Below, piece by piece: positions 52,707-60,576 of a stretch of 64,000 nt of DNA. Origin of the DNA: Nitrospira sp. (GTDB lineage: Bacteria; Nitrospirota; Nitrospiria; Nitrospirales; Nitrospiraceae); NCBI GenBank assembly GCA_024760525.1, contig CP060499.1:1364001-1428000 (forward strand). Direction: 5' to 3'. Under the pieces are notes generated by a model that saw nothing but the letters and a program-made list of their open reading frames with translations, was not told the DNA's origin and ran no database searches. Every line of letters begins with the position of its first letter. Within the stretch, counting starts at the first letter, position 1. The translations under genes and the position numbers were made by a program.

Positions 52707-52939
52707 CTGCGACAGCACGAACTTTCTCGTATCTGAATGATTTGGTTTGCGAGGGAGTGGCCGTCGTCCCGCGCGTGCGTCTGAAACGGTCTCGTGTTGT
52801 GAAAGCCTGGATCCCGGAGGGATTGAGGTCGAAGACGTCATCGGCGAGACAGGTCACGGTATCCAGCTGAAGCTCGTCGATCAGGACGACAAGTCGCTCA
52901 AGGCCAGTTCGCTGACCGCACGCGCAGCACTTGCAAGTT

Positions 52940-53329
52940 TCACTGCACCACTTCGGCCTTCTCGGACTTGCTCAGCGGATACAGCATTTCGTTCTTAATA
53001 AAGAATCGAAACGGTTGCTCACCCATATAGGTGCCCCACAAGTTCTTCGCATTGATCGCCACCTGCACAAGATAGCCAAACACTGGGGGCTTTCTCGTTC
53101 CGGAGAGATACGCGTAGCTTTTCTTTGGCGCTCCCACGAATCGATAGTGCGCGGTGTATGGGTCAAACAGAACACCTTCCATGTAGTCTTTCACGGCATT
53201 TTGGTAGATTTGTGGATCTGGGACCGTCCCGTAGTCGGCACTCGCAATCTGCTCCGGGGTGACAGGTGTGACGCATCCTAGCGTGCAGAGAAGAAACAGT
53301 GCCGCGAAACTTGCCGGACAGATCTTCAA
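52940..53329 (-). CDS. Small lipoprotein
   Basis: A 129-residue protein with a lipoprotein signal (FAALFLLCTLGC, lipobox TLGC). The mature part has aromatic, proline-rich segments (VPDPQIYQNAVKDYMEG, LFDPYTAHYRF) and a late AINAKNLWGTYMG. It resembles small outer-membrane-attached lipoproteins of unknown function; no family is recognised. It converges on the end of copy C. Confidence 0.68.
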   Translation of the reverse strand: MKICPASFAALFLLCTLGCVTPVTPEQIASADYGTVPDPQIYQNAVKDYMEGVLFDPYTAHYRFVGAPKKSYAYLSGTRKPPVFGYLVQVAINAKNLWGTYMGEQPFRFFIKNEMLYPLSKSEKAEVVQ

Positions 53330-53496
53330 CGGGGAATCCTCGCCGAATGAATAGGCGCGCTTGGTGAACCGGCCGGTGCTATTCTACGAAGCTCTGGGCC
53401 GACCTACAATAAGCCCCAGCCCCTCAATCGATTCGAACAGTCACTGCTTTGATCGTTGCGCGAGGCATCATGTAAATCGTCAGCGAGGTGCCGCGG

Positions 53497-53652
53497 CTAG
53501 GCGTCCGTACGGGGCTTCGGAATGATTGGAAACCACGGTATCCGACTCGTGTCTATAAGCAGATTACTTGCGGACTTTGAGTCAAACTTCTTGCCGCGCT
53601 TCCATTTGTTTTTGACAGTGGGGTGTGGCTTAGGGTGCTTCTTGGCAGGCAT
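53497..53652 (-). CDS. 51-residue lysine-rich protein
   Basis: ATG 53650-53652 to TAG 53497-53499. The sequence starts MPAKKHPKPHPTVKNKWKRG, strongly basic, followed by a hydrophobic/proline C-terminus (IPWFPIIPKP). The basic half suggests nucleic-acid or ribosome contact. A TATAAT at 53655-53660 sits just before the start, raising the possibility of leaderless expression. It is unrecognised. Confidence 0.4.
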   Translation of the reverse strand: MPAKKHPKPHPTVKNKWKRGKKFDSKSASNLLIDTSRIPWFPIIPKPRTDA

Positions 53653-54282
53653 TCTTCATTATACCATGGAGCCGTTCTGTGCCTCTCGAACGTGAATCTC
53701 TCATGATGAGATCGTGAGCACGTCTTCGTGGATCATCTTCGTTGGGGTACCGGACGCTCTGGACCGGTAGTCTTCCTAGAATGTGGAGGAGGTGGAAAGG
53801 AGGCCGCAGATAGACATAAAGGGATTGGTCACCAGGCAAGAAGCCTAAGGAAGCCGTCTAGTGGGTGCTCCAGACCACTCCTTAGGCCGTCAACAGGCGA
53901 GATGTCGGGGTAGACTGCTTCGTCTGTTGACCTTTCTTGTGCCTGACGATGGCTGCCATTACCATACATCCTAGAGATGAAGAGAGTATGAATAGCGCAT
54001 GAAAAAATCTTCATCAATCAAGGTGCAGTCTTGAAAAATAGCTTAGATCAAAGTGCTCACCAAAACGTCCTCGCCCCTACAAGAAGAACCTATCGAACCG
54101 TCCGGGGTGTAACCGCGAGACGGCCCATAGGCGACCCGGCGAGGAACTTGAACAGGCCGAGGAGGTTGCTGAAGTCGGTGATCGCTTGGGCGATTCTTCC
54201 ATTACCGCTTCTCCGAACTGATTAACCTCTCTAGCCTCGCGCCGGAGAGGATTTTAAGAGGCGTCGGGCAGGGAAGGGCCGC

Positions 54283-54316
54283 TTGACAAGTCGATCATAT
54301 GTCTATTATTCTGGAC
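54283..54316 (+). promoter_or_regulatory. arsR promoter and probable operator
   Basis: TTGACA at 54283-54288 and a TATTAT/TTATTC -10 region at about 54304-54311 end next to ATG 54319. A TGTC and GACA inverted pair (54300-54303 and 54314-54317) overlaps the -10, the usual place for an ArsR operator. The 5' leader would be nearly absent. Confidence 0.5.
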
Positions 54317-54318
54317 AC

Positions 54319-54696
54319 ATGGACATTAACCAAGCTCTGGCTGCGTTCGATGCCCTCTCACAAGAAACTCGGTTGCAGGTGTTTCGTCTACTCGTGAACC
54401 ACGGGCCGGGAGGAACGCCGGCAGGAACGATTAGTGGGGCGCTGAATGTCCCACACAATACGCTCTCGTTCCATCTCAATCACCTGCACAACGCGAAACT
54501 CATCTCCTCCAGACGCGAAGGGCGGTCGATTATCTACACGGCCGACTTCGACTTCTTCAACGCGCTCATTCAGTACATGGTCAAAGATTGCTGCAGCGCC
54601 AGGTTTGCGAGTATCCGTAGTGACAAGAAGCGTGGCTGCTCGATCATCGAACTCTCAGATTGCTGTACATCCCAACCGAAGGGGGCACGATCATGA
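54319..54696 (+). CDS. arsR: ArsR-family metalloregulator
   Basis: A 125-residue winged-helix repressor (core about 8-95). It has LSQETRLQVFRLLVNHGPGG, the recognition helix LNVPHNTLSFHLNHLHNAKLISSRREGRSIIYT, and a C-terminal pair of cysteine sites (DCCSARF, then CSIIELSDCC). The C-terminal cysteines are candidates for arsenite binding, unlike the alpha-3 CxC site of E. coli ArsR. Loss of DNA binding on arsenite would derepress itself and arsI. The stop overlaps the arsI start (ATGA). Confidence 0.88.
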   Translation: MDINQALAAFDALSQETRLQVFRLLVNHGPGGTPAGTISGALNVPHNTLSFHLNHLHNAKLISSRREGRSIIYTADFDFFNALIQYMVKDCCSARFASIRSDKKRGCSIIELSDCCTSQPKGARS

Positions 54697-55163
54697 AACG
54701 CTTTCATGTGCATGTCGGCGTGGACAATATCAACGAGGGCATTAAGTTCTACACTGCCCTATTCGGCGCAGCACCCATCAAAACCAAGACGGATTACGCA
54801 AAGTGGTTGCTCGATGATCTTCGGGTGAACTTTGCCATTTCCACCCGTGCGCGTACGAAAGGGGTTGACCATCTCGGCATTCAGGTTGAGGAAGATGGGG
54901 AACTCGCGGAGATTCGGGAACGATTGACGAGTACTGATCTCTCATTGTTCGACGAGGGCGAAACGGTATGCTGCTATGCCAAGTCGGACAAGTCTTGGGT
55001 ACGCGACCCGTCGGGCATCCCATGGGAAACTTACAAAACAATGGAAGAGGTACAGGTATTCGGGGAGTCACCTGAAGTGCAGGGAGCCTGTTGTACTCCT
55101 GACACAAAGGGACAGCCTGGGTGCTGTGAACCATCTGAAAAGACCGCCGGGTGTTGCGGTTGA
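54693..55163 (+). CDS. arsI: ArsI/CadI-type organoarsenical C-As lyase
   Basis: A 156-residue VOC-fold protein. Family marks are RFHVHVGVDNINEGIKFYTALFGA at the start, the vicinal cysteines in VCCYAKSDKSWVRDPSGIPWE and a C-terminal cysteine-rich tail (CCTPDTKGQPGCCEP, GCCG). ArsI cleaves the C-As bond of trivalent aromatic or methyl arsenicals; the related CadI binds cadmium. It is translated with arsR by overlap. The metal-binding residues around the two strands look intact, so activity is plausible. Confidence 0.88.
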   Translation: MKRFHVHVGVDNINEGIKFYTALFGAAPIKTKTDYAKWLLDDLRVNFAISTRARTKGVDHLGIQVEEDGELAEIRERLTSTDLSLFDEGETVCCYAKSDKSWVRDPSGIPWETYKTMEEVQVFGESPEVQGACCTPDTKGQPGCCEPSEKTAGCCG

Positions 55164-55249
55164 TGAAGAGAGTCCTTGGTGATCTGCTCTGGTAACGTAT
55201 GGCCGCTCGATCATCGCAGACGCCTTGATGCGCACTGGTTCGGAATGCC

Positions 55250-55315
55250 ATGAAGCAGCGAGTACTCTTTCTCCGTACGGGGAACTCGGCGCGTAGTCAG
55301 ATGGTCGATTTCTAG
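55250..55315 (+). pseudogene. arsC-like arsenate reductase remnant
   Basis: ATG 55250 encodes MKQRVLFLRTGNSARSQM before an early TAG (55313-55315). This is the start of the low-molecular-weight phosphatase/ArsC family, whose P-loop is CTGNSARSQM. Here the catalytic cysteine codon reads CGT (Arg), and the frame is cut after 21 residues. Degenerate traces continue downstream but could not be followed. It lies 86 bases after arsI, where arsC would be expected. Confidence 0.7.
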
Positions 55316-55405
55316 CAGAAGCTGGATGATCCAAGCAGTTGAGAACGAGTGCGCTCTGAGCGCCACACCGAATTGTGTACTCAGCGGCTATGGTGAACCG
55401 GGTGG

Positions 55406-55645
55406 CTATCCAACCGATGAGCCGGGAATCTTGCCATCAATGATGAGTTTGCCATAGGCAATGCTGAGGGTCGCAGCTTCGTCCTCTGTCGCATACACAT
55501 CAGCCGTGAAAAATGGACACACGATCTGTTCGTTGTGTTTAGTGGTCCACGAAATGCGAAGGCTCAATCCCCACATGCCAATCTCCGCGAGATGTCGAGG
55601 TGCGGGCTGAATGGTGAATCCTCTGTAGATCACCGCTCTGGTCAT
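55406..55645 (-). CDS. Small-family-like protein, distant relative (79 residues)
   Basis: A 79-residue protein starting MTRAVIYRGFTIQPAPRH and continuing with a beta segment (GMWGLSLRISW), a CPFFTADVYATEDEA turn and a helix (LSIAYGKLIIDGKI). The layout (Y-x-x-F/I-x-I/L-x-P start, beta core, D/E-rich turn, helix) parallels the small-protein family of copies A to D, though the sequence is too far for certainty. It stands alone after the arsC remnant. The function is unknown. Confidence 0.5.
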   Translation of the reverse strand: MTRAVIYRGFTIQPAPRHLAEIGMWGLSLRISWTTKHNEQIVCPFFTADVYATEDEAATLSIAYGKLIIDGKIPGSSVG

Positions 55646-55826
55646 TTGCTCTTGACTGTCTGCTTTCTCGGTCGATCCTTGACGAGTCTTCGGCCTCGGT
55701 GGTTAGCGTGGGCCCGCGCCAGAGTGAGACATCTCCAAGACCATGCCCCCCTGACTTTCCCCTGAACTAATTTCGGTCGCTGTTCGACCGTCTCACCATC
55801 GAACTCTCTAACCATACTGAAGTACT

Positions 55827-55916
55827 TTACGGAGCCACGAGTATCGCGATGCCCCAGGCCAAGAGCAAGATTGCGACGATGATCATGAAGAATTGCACGT
55901 CACTCAATCGCTCCAT
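55827..55916 (-). CDS. 29-residue single-span membrane microprotein
   Basis: ATG 55914-55916, TAA 55827-55829, with GAGGG about 9 bases upstream. It reads MERLSDVQFFMIIVAILLLA, then WGIAILVAP: a polar start and one transmembrane helix. It is too short for usual gene finders. Confidence 0.45.
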   Translation of the reverse strand: MERLSDVQFFMIIVAILLLAWGIAILVAP

Positions 55917-56100
55917 GGAGGCCCTCATCCCAGAGGACGAATCGAATAGAAAGAAATACTCTAAGCAAGGAACGCGCCTGGGGGAATCTCATGAAAATTA
56001 GAAGGTTTCCGCCAACGACCGCATCTACGAAGTGAATCAATCCGATTCGTATAGAATAAAAATGGATTCAGGTGCCTGCATCAGCAGAGCACCATCTGGA

Positions 56101-56134
56101 CTCCGTTCTTGAACAAGGACGGAGCTTTCTTTTT
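56101..56134 (+). terminator. Intrinsic terminator, repeated type
   Basis: CTCCGTTCTT and AAGGACGGAG form a stem around a GAAC loop, followed by CTTTCTTTTT. It shares GGACGGAGCTTTC with the terminator at 51299-51333. Confidence 0.7.
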
Positions 56135-56179
56135 GGCTCGAAAATGTTATTGATGGATACTCAAAAGGAGTGGCAAGCC

Positions 56180-56467
56180 ATGATTCCAAACAATCAAGTA
56201 ACCTATAATGAGGGTGAAAAACGCTATGAAATGGCGTTCGGCAACTTGGTGGTTTACGCCAATGTCCACAAGGATAAGAATACGCTCTACATTGATTACG
56301 TTTTCGCGCCGCAGGACTTGCGCGGGAAGGGTGCGGCCGGGGAATTCATGACTCAATTAATGGAAGTGGTGCGCGCAGAAAAACTGAACGCGGTGCCCCT
56401 ATGCGGCTATGCCGCCGGTTGGCTCCGGCGACATAGTGAGTATCAGGATTTGATTTCTGATTATTAG
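56180..56467 (+). CDS. GNAT-fold N-acetyltransferase (YjdJ-type)
   Basis: A 95-residue short GNAT domain. The core segment VYANVHKDKNTLYIDYVFAPQDLRGKGAAGEFMTQL contains the acetyl-CoA loop RGKGAAGEF, typical of the compact YjdJ/Gtn10 group. A C-terminal PLCGYAAGWLRRHSEYQDL is also typical. ATG 56180 is preferred for its AAGGAG about 10 bases upstream; an ATG 27 bases earlier lacks a ribosome site. The acceptor is unknown. It lies right after a terminator, so it should be its own transcript. Confidence 0.85.
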   Translation: MIPNNQVTYNEGEKRYEMAFGNLVVYANVHKDKNTLYIDYVFAPQDLRGKGAAGEFMTQLMEVVRAEKLNAVPLCGYAAGWLRRHSEYQDLISDY

Positions 56468-56637
56468 GTCATCGTCTTTCTGAATCGGTCGGCAAGGCGC
56501 CGATATATGCGCCTTCCCCTTCGCCAGCAGACCCTTCTTTTCAAGATCTGCAACGTGATCTTCTGAAATCCCCGGCACGTATTCCGTCAATAATGCGTGT
56601 TCTAGTGCTGCTGCCGCACTGTGCGGTTGTTTGCGTG

Positions 56638-57165
56638 TCATTCCTTGTACCGGTCGGCGATCTCTTTCGGCTGGCGCCGCAGCCAGCGCCTCCATGGGTT
56701 TTTTTCGAACCGCTCGCGAAGCCATTCCTCATTCCAATATTGGGCCACGATCGGATCAAAGTCGAAACGCTCGGGTAGCAGTCGCCAGTGACTGATCTTC
56801 CGGCGGACAAAAGTGCGCGGGGCCCGCTTCCTACGACACCAGGTATAGATCACTTCATCTTCGCTTGGGCGATAGATCTCAACTACCCGTTCCGTAACCA
56901 CGCCGGATTTATCTTCGTAACGGATCCAGATCGGCTGGCCGGCCTCGAACGCATGACGTTCGTCCTCGGCTGTGAATACCCGACTGTGCGGATCTGGCGT
57001 GTTGTCGAGCGCAGCAGTCTCCCCGCTGAGCGTGGCGCTCTGCTGCGTTACCGTGTCGTGGTGGTGCGGGCCGGCGCCGTCTTTGTGCTGACGTGACGAT
57101 CGGCGAAATCCCATCCAAACACTCCAGCCCATCACGACAATGAGACACAGAACGAGAAGATCCAC
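56638..57165 (-). CDS. Membrane-anchored WYL-like domain protein
   Basis: A 175-residue protein starting at GTG 57165 behind GGAGAGG. The N-terminal transmembrane helix (LLVLCLIVVMGWSVWMGF) is followed by a linker with His-rich and Ser/Thr-rich segments (~25-65). A C-terminal strand-rich domain (~75-145) reads IWIRYEDKSGVVTERVVEIYR and YTWCRRKRAPRTFVRRKISHW, closest to WYL-like ligand-sensing domains. WYL domains usually sit in transcription factors, often beside defence loci; a membrane-anchored free one is unusual. No DNA-binding domain is visible. No defence genes are adjacent. Confidence 0.62.
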   Translation of the reverse strand: MDLLVLCLIVVMGWSVWMGFRRSSRQHKDGAGPHHHDTVTQQSATLSGETAALDNTPDPHSRVFTAEDERHAFEAGQPIWIRYEDKSGVVTERVVEIYRPSEDEVIYTWCRRKRAPRTFVRRKISHWRLLPERFDFDPIVAQYWNEEWLRERFEKNPWRRWLRRQPKEIADRYKE

Positions 57166-57344
57166 GCGTCCTCTCCAACGGATATTTGCCTCCCAATGCG
57201 GGAAGCTTCAGGTTCAAGATCTAGATGTCGATGATCGATGACCAGTCACGCAGCTCTTCCTCGAGAGCCTTCGCACGCAAGGCTTGACAGGATCCTCCCG
57301 GTCAGAACTCGGTGGCCGATGCATACATGTAGAAAGGGGAGAGG

Positions 57345-57713
57345 TTAGGTCAAAGGCGGATGAAAGACCGAAGTGGCCAACACAGGTAGGTAGGGCGTTG
57401 GATGCCCGACGACGCAAAGACGCAACGTGTTCGAGGGATGCAGCTCAGGTGCTAGAGGAAGGACCAAGGGATCACCGCAGATCGATCCCGTGAGCATGTC
57501 GGAGGTGGTTAAGAGGCTCAACAGGGTCACCGGCAGGCCGAACATCTGCACCAGCACACAGACGCACAGCATGACGATGAGACATAGGGTGCCCCATGGA
57601 AGAGTAATGATATGGGTGGTGCCGAGGGACAGACTGTAGAAGGAGGAATCCGGAAACGCCTTGATGGCAGCAAAGATTCCTCCACCCCTCGCTCCTGGGC
57701 TATCAATCCCCAC
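57345..57713 (-). CDS. Possible small membrane protein
   Basis: A 122-residue frame from GTG 57713, preceded by AAGGAG with 8 bases spacing. The middle has a hydrophobic helix (TLCLIVMLCVCVLVQMFGLP) and a following apolar stretch. The middle of the frame lies across the tRNA-Phe 3' end duplicate at 57610-57633. There is no family resemblance; it may be a chance frame over the att-like site. Confidence 0.35.
   Translation of the reverse strand: MGIDSPGARGGGIFAAIKAFPDSSFYSLSLGTTHIITLPWGTLCLIVMLCVCVLVQMFGLPVTLLSLLTTSDMLTGSICGDPLVLPLAPELHPSNTLRLCVVGHPTPYLPVLATSVFHPPLT
57610..57633. repeat. Duplicate of the tRNA-Phe 3' end (att-like site)
   Basis: These 24 bases match 60494-60517 with one mismatch and include the last 17 bases of the tRNA-Phe gene with its CCA end. 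It is the second boundary expected for an element integrated at that tRNA. Confidence 0.75.
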
Positions 57714-58067
57714 TTGCTTCTCCTTGTCTGCCTTTGTCGGACTCTCCCTGACTCTGGCCCCGAATGTAACACCCTAATAACACCTGGGGGAAGACCCCCC
57801 GGCAAGTTTGTCGGTGGCCGGAGGGCTTCATGGAATCCTCTACGACCTAGCCATTCATTTCCAGCGTATCACCACCAGGCCTCCCCCGTGGTCTTCGATT
57901 ACGATGGGGGAGCGAATACGCCATGGGCGACTGGAGCGGTCTCCATGTGGGCGCTGGCGACAGGCAGACGACTCCAGGCTCCGATCGTCTTTCAATGATG
58001 CTTCGGCTCGCTGCGCAGGAGAGCCAAGTAAGTGGCGGCGGGGGGAAGGGAGGAACCGGCCCTAGAC
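57714..58067. other. Region without a secure gene
   Basis: About 350 bases between the possible membrane protein and copy D. No frame shows family resemblance. It is inside the att-bounded segment. Confidence 0.4.
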
Positions 58068-58367
58068 TCAGGTCATAGAGGAGTTGATGATCCGGCGGGC
58101 CTGTTTCAGCGCAGCGGCTTCGGCTTGTTGCCGGGTGCCAAATCGACCGTCAAGCAAGCCCTTGTTGTGCCGCCAATGCCTTGGTCCGAACTCAATAATG
58201 ACATACTGACATACCCATCGCCCGTCCTCTTGCTGGCGAGCCGCCAGTTCAATCTGGCGCCTCTTATAAATCACGGCATGTTCGTTTCTCGACCGTCCAG
58301 CCATTGAAAAACGAGAGGAGAATCTCAGCCTGGAATTTGAAAAGAGGTAATTCAACATGCTCATCAT
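58068..58367 (-). CDS. Small-family protein, copy D (99 residues)
   Basis: A divergent member on the opposite strand. A 20-residue N-terminal lead is followed by VIYKRRQIELAARQQEDGRW, then VCQYVIIEFGPRHWRHNKGL and DGRFGTRQQAEAAALKQARR. The shared pattern with copies A to C is W-x-C-x-Y-x-I-I-E-F, DG-F and the Ala/Lys helix. The start ATG 58367 has GGGGAGG 5 bases upstream, which favours it over the ATG at 58304. It lies inside the segment flanked by tRNA-Phe repeats. Confidence 0.6.
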   Translation of the reverse strand: MMSMLNYLFSNSRLRFSSRFSMAGRSRNEHAVIYKRRQIELAARQQEDGRWVCQYVIIEFGPRHWRHNKGLLDGRFGTRQQAEAAALKQARRIINSSMT

Positions 58368-58939
58368 TCAACCTCCCCACTAAGCGATGCTAGGAAATGA
58401 TAGAAGAACAGAATGCTCAACAACGCGCTACTCCACCCAATGACCAGGATCGTGACAATGGGAATGATGAGTTAGATTTCTGTGAAGCGTGCCATGGTGA
58501 AGTCCGCTTTCCAATAACTGGACAGCACCAGACTAAACATTCCGGACGGGTCGTGCTACTAGGGAAAAGGCTAGGAGTGTGAGCGAGCGACGTGTATCGT
58601 CTCGTCAAAACCCAGCGACTCCAGCGAACCGGCTTGGCTTGCGGTCTGACGCGCTGGAGAACAGGGTAATGCGCGTCGGGGCAGGGAATGGAGAGCTTCC
58701 TACGCCGCCCACCGCACCAATCATCCGGCAAAAGAATTTACGTAAAATTGAGATTTGTGCCCATCCATTAGAAATCGAGGATCTCTAGAATCAATAACTC
58801 GACCTAACAAAGAGGCATTACTTTAGCCGTTCTAAAATACGGCTAGTACCTATGCTCTTACGGGTTGGCAAGTACTAGCCTCCTATGTCATGCACGCCGT
58901 GCAAACAAGGGCAAGTCTCTACAATTGAGGGAGAATTAA
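58368..58939. other. Region before the PEP-CTERM gene
   Basis: About 570 bases. A 61-codon plus-strand frame (58397-58582) contains FCEACHGEVRF but has a poor ribosome site; the opposite strand reads as a hydrophobic helix without a usual start. Neither is secure. An inverted repeat lies at 58841-58849 and 58872-58880. Confidence 0.4.
58841..58880. repeat. Inverted repeat upstream of the PEP-CTERM gene
   Basis: GGCTAGTAC and its exact complement are separated by 22 bases. It is 60 bases before the PEP-CTERM start. A related CTAGTA palindrome lies downstream of the gene (59796-59813). Confidence 0.55.
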
Positions 58940-59590
58940 ATGTCTATATTTCGCAAGACTTTCAGCAACCCATTCAAGGCTTTCCAATCCGCAGCGGCAG
59001 CAGCTTCCTTTGTAGGAATGTTCGCCGCAACACACCCGGCCTATGCGGCCCCGGTGACCATGACCGGCACAGTACTGGAAGAACGTGGCGATGTGTCAGG
59101 CGTCGGAGTGGGTTCCATCCTGCGGGTGACCTTTGATCCGGGAGGATTAGAGGATCAGATTTCAGACAATCAGATGAGCCTGTATGTTCCTGTTCCTGGA
59201 TCTTTCTTTTTAGGTTCTACGATATCCAATCCATCCGTGGATTACGTCATGAACGTTTTTCACGTCCCGGGAAACTTCGACGCGGTAGCCTTTAGCTTTG
59301 GTGGTTCTCAAAGTTCTTTTGGCGTGGTTTTTAACGAGCTCACAGGCAGGGCGTTTCATGACGATTCCCTCCTCGGCGCCGCCAATGCACTGTCTGCCAA
59401 ATTTCCGCTATTCGACGGAGAATTCAGCTACAGTGACGGCTTAGGCAACACTCTCAGCGGCCAGATTACGGGCGTTCATGGCAACCTTAACCTTGCGCCG
59501 GTGCCCCTTCCCGGAGCCGTGTTCCTGTTTGGCAGCGGTCTGCTCGGTCTTGCTGGTCTCCGCCGGAGGTTTCTCACAAAACAGCCTTAA
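58940..59590 (+). CDS. PEP-CTERM-sorted exported protein
   Basis: A 216-residue protein. The N-terminal signal peptide ends near AYA (~residue 36). The mature beta-rich domain spans ~40-190. The C-terminal sorting signal is VPLPGAVFLFGSGLLGLAGL followed by RRR: the short motif, a transmembrane helix and a basic end of PEP-CTERM proteins. An exosortase would cut it and place it on the surface, often with exopolysaccharide; no exosortase or epsH-like gene is in the window. It has an AGGGAG site upstream. Confidence 0.88.
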   Translation: MSIFRKTFSNPFKAFQSAAAAASFVGMFAATHPAYAAPVTMTGTVLEERGDVSGVGVGSILRVTFDPGGLEDQISDNQMSLYVPVPGSFFLGSTISNPSVDYVMNVFHVPGNFDAVAFSFGGSQSSFGVVFNELTGRAFHDDSLLGAANALSAKFPLFDGEFSYSDGLGNTLSGQITGVHGNLNLAPVPLPGAVFLFGSGLLGLAGLRRRFLTKQP

Positions 59591-59795
59591 TTCTGCCTGT
59601 CGTGGGGTAGATGACATGACTTTGCTCCCCTCAATACGCTAAGTTCGTTGTATTCTGCTGATCCTTTCTACCCGACACGTCGAGGGTAGACACTGGATGA
59701 TACGATCGGGAGAGCGACACTCTGCAAGCGCCACGTAGAAGAGTGGAATCGTCGGTCCCCAGTACTTGACATACGCTAAGGTTTGGCCGGCACTG

Positions 59796-59813
59796 ACTAG
59801 TAAAGCTACTAGT
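59796..59813. repeat. Perfect palindrome with 4-base spacer
   Basis: ACTAGTA, AAGC, TACTAGT. It shares the CTAGTA core with the repeat upstream of the PEP-CTERM gene. Confidence 0.6.
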
Positions 59814-59868
59814 TTAGTGGCTTGTCTCTAGATATTCCTCCAGGATTGGATCAGCATGGGAGTGGAGC

Positions 59869-60087
59869 ATGCTGATGGTATCCACGGTAGACACGAAAGC
59901 CATCGAGTATGATGTCAGCGACTTGGCGAAGTGGTTTGCTTTGACACCCTCCGAAGCGCATGACATCCTCTGGAAGGAAATCCACCTTCTTGATCAGGTG
60001 GCTTGCATCCCAGATTATGTTCCCGTTCTCGCGCTGAAGTACGTCAAAGAGCATCTCCGAGATAGACCCACCCAGCAGCGCGTCTGA
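59869..60087 (+). CDS. DUF3562-like small protein
   Basis: A 72-residue protein: VSDLAKWFALTPSEAHDILW and then LLDQVACIPDYVPVLALKYV, two helical units resembling the small DUF3562 family. The start is chosen by a GGAG element about 9 bases upstream; an in-frame ATG 12 bases earlier is possible. It lies inside the segment bounded by tRNA-Phe repeats. The function is unknown. Confidence 0.5.
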   Translation: MLMVSTVDTKAIEYDVSDLAKWFALTPSEAHDILWKEIHLLDQVACIPDYVPVLALKYVKEHLRDRPTQQRV

Positions 60088-60493
60088 GCCAACTGTCCCG
60101 TCGGCAAGTCAAACTCACTTCCCCGTCGGCAGCGTGAAGTTCCTCTCAGTGTTTAAACATATGGGAGCACGCGACGCATTCTACTCGGGCAGCCTTCGAT
60201 ATTCGTTGATCTGAACAAATAATCGCAATGATTTCGTACATGTAGAGCATGAAAGATTTCTTGGGTCGATGCGGGCCGTACAATCCGCAGAATGGACAGC
60301 GGGTCATGATTTTCGATCGCATACATTACTCACTCGGATTTCCATGTTCAATGCAGTCCTGATAGAACTGCCCCATCGCCACATACGCCGCATATGGTCA
60401 CAGTGTCTATGATTAGGGGTCAAGCTAGGGGAAATGAGGAAGGGATGTCCCTCATTCGGGGTTGTACGGCGTTCTCTTCTATTTGTCAGGGGA
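60088..60493. other. Intergenic region next to tRNA-Phe
   Basis: About 400 bases. A short direct repeat (CCCGTCGGCA near 60100 and 60122) is the only structure noticed. No gene is supported. Confidence 0.45.
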
Positions 60494-60517
60494 ATATGTG
60501 TGGTGCCGAGGGACAGA
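60494..60517. repeat. tRNA-Phe 3' end copy of the att-like repeat
   Basis: The 24-base repeat shared with 57610-57633 (one mismatch). It covers the CCA end, the acceptor strand and part of the T-arm. Confidence 0.75.
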
Positions 60518-60576
60518 ATCGAACTGTCGACACCAGCCTTTTCAGGGCTGTGCTCTGCCAACTGAGCTACCTCGGC
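60501..60576 (-). tRNA. tRNA-Phe (GAA)
   Basis: A 76-base cloverleaf on the minus strand. The acceptor stem is GCCGAGG with CCTCGGC, and the D-arm begins TAGCTCAG. The anticodon loop is CTGAAAA with anticodon GAA on a CAGCC/GGCTG stem. The T-loop is TTCGATT on a GACAG/CTGTC stem. The discriminator is A and CCA is encoded. The 3' end points toward the accessory region and is duplicated 2.9 kb away. Confidence 0.95.

Larger units (their letters stand above)
53330..54318. other. Gene-poor stretch before arsR
   Basis: Nearly 1 kb. Only the 51-residue basic gene at 53497-53652 is supported. An inverted repeat (GCCTAAGGA at 53843-53851 and its complement at 53879-53887) is present. An open frame at about 54040-54220 ends in a glutamate-rich stretch but has no start and no family resemblance. 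Confidence 0.4.

Noticed and set aside
57612..57998. A 128-residue plus-strand frame
   Set aside because: It spans the att-like repeat and has random-looking composition.
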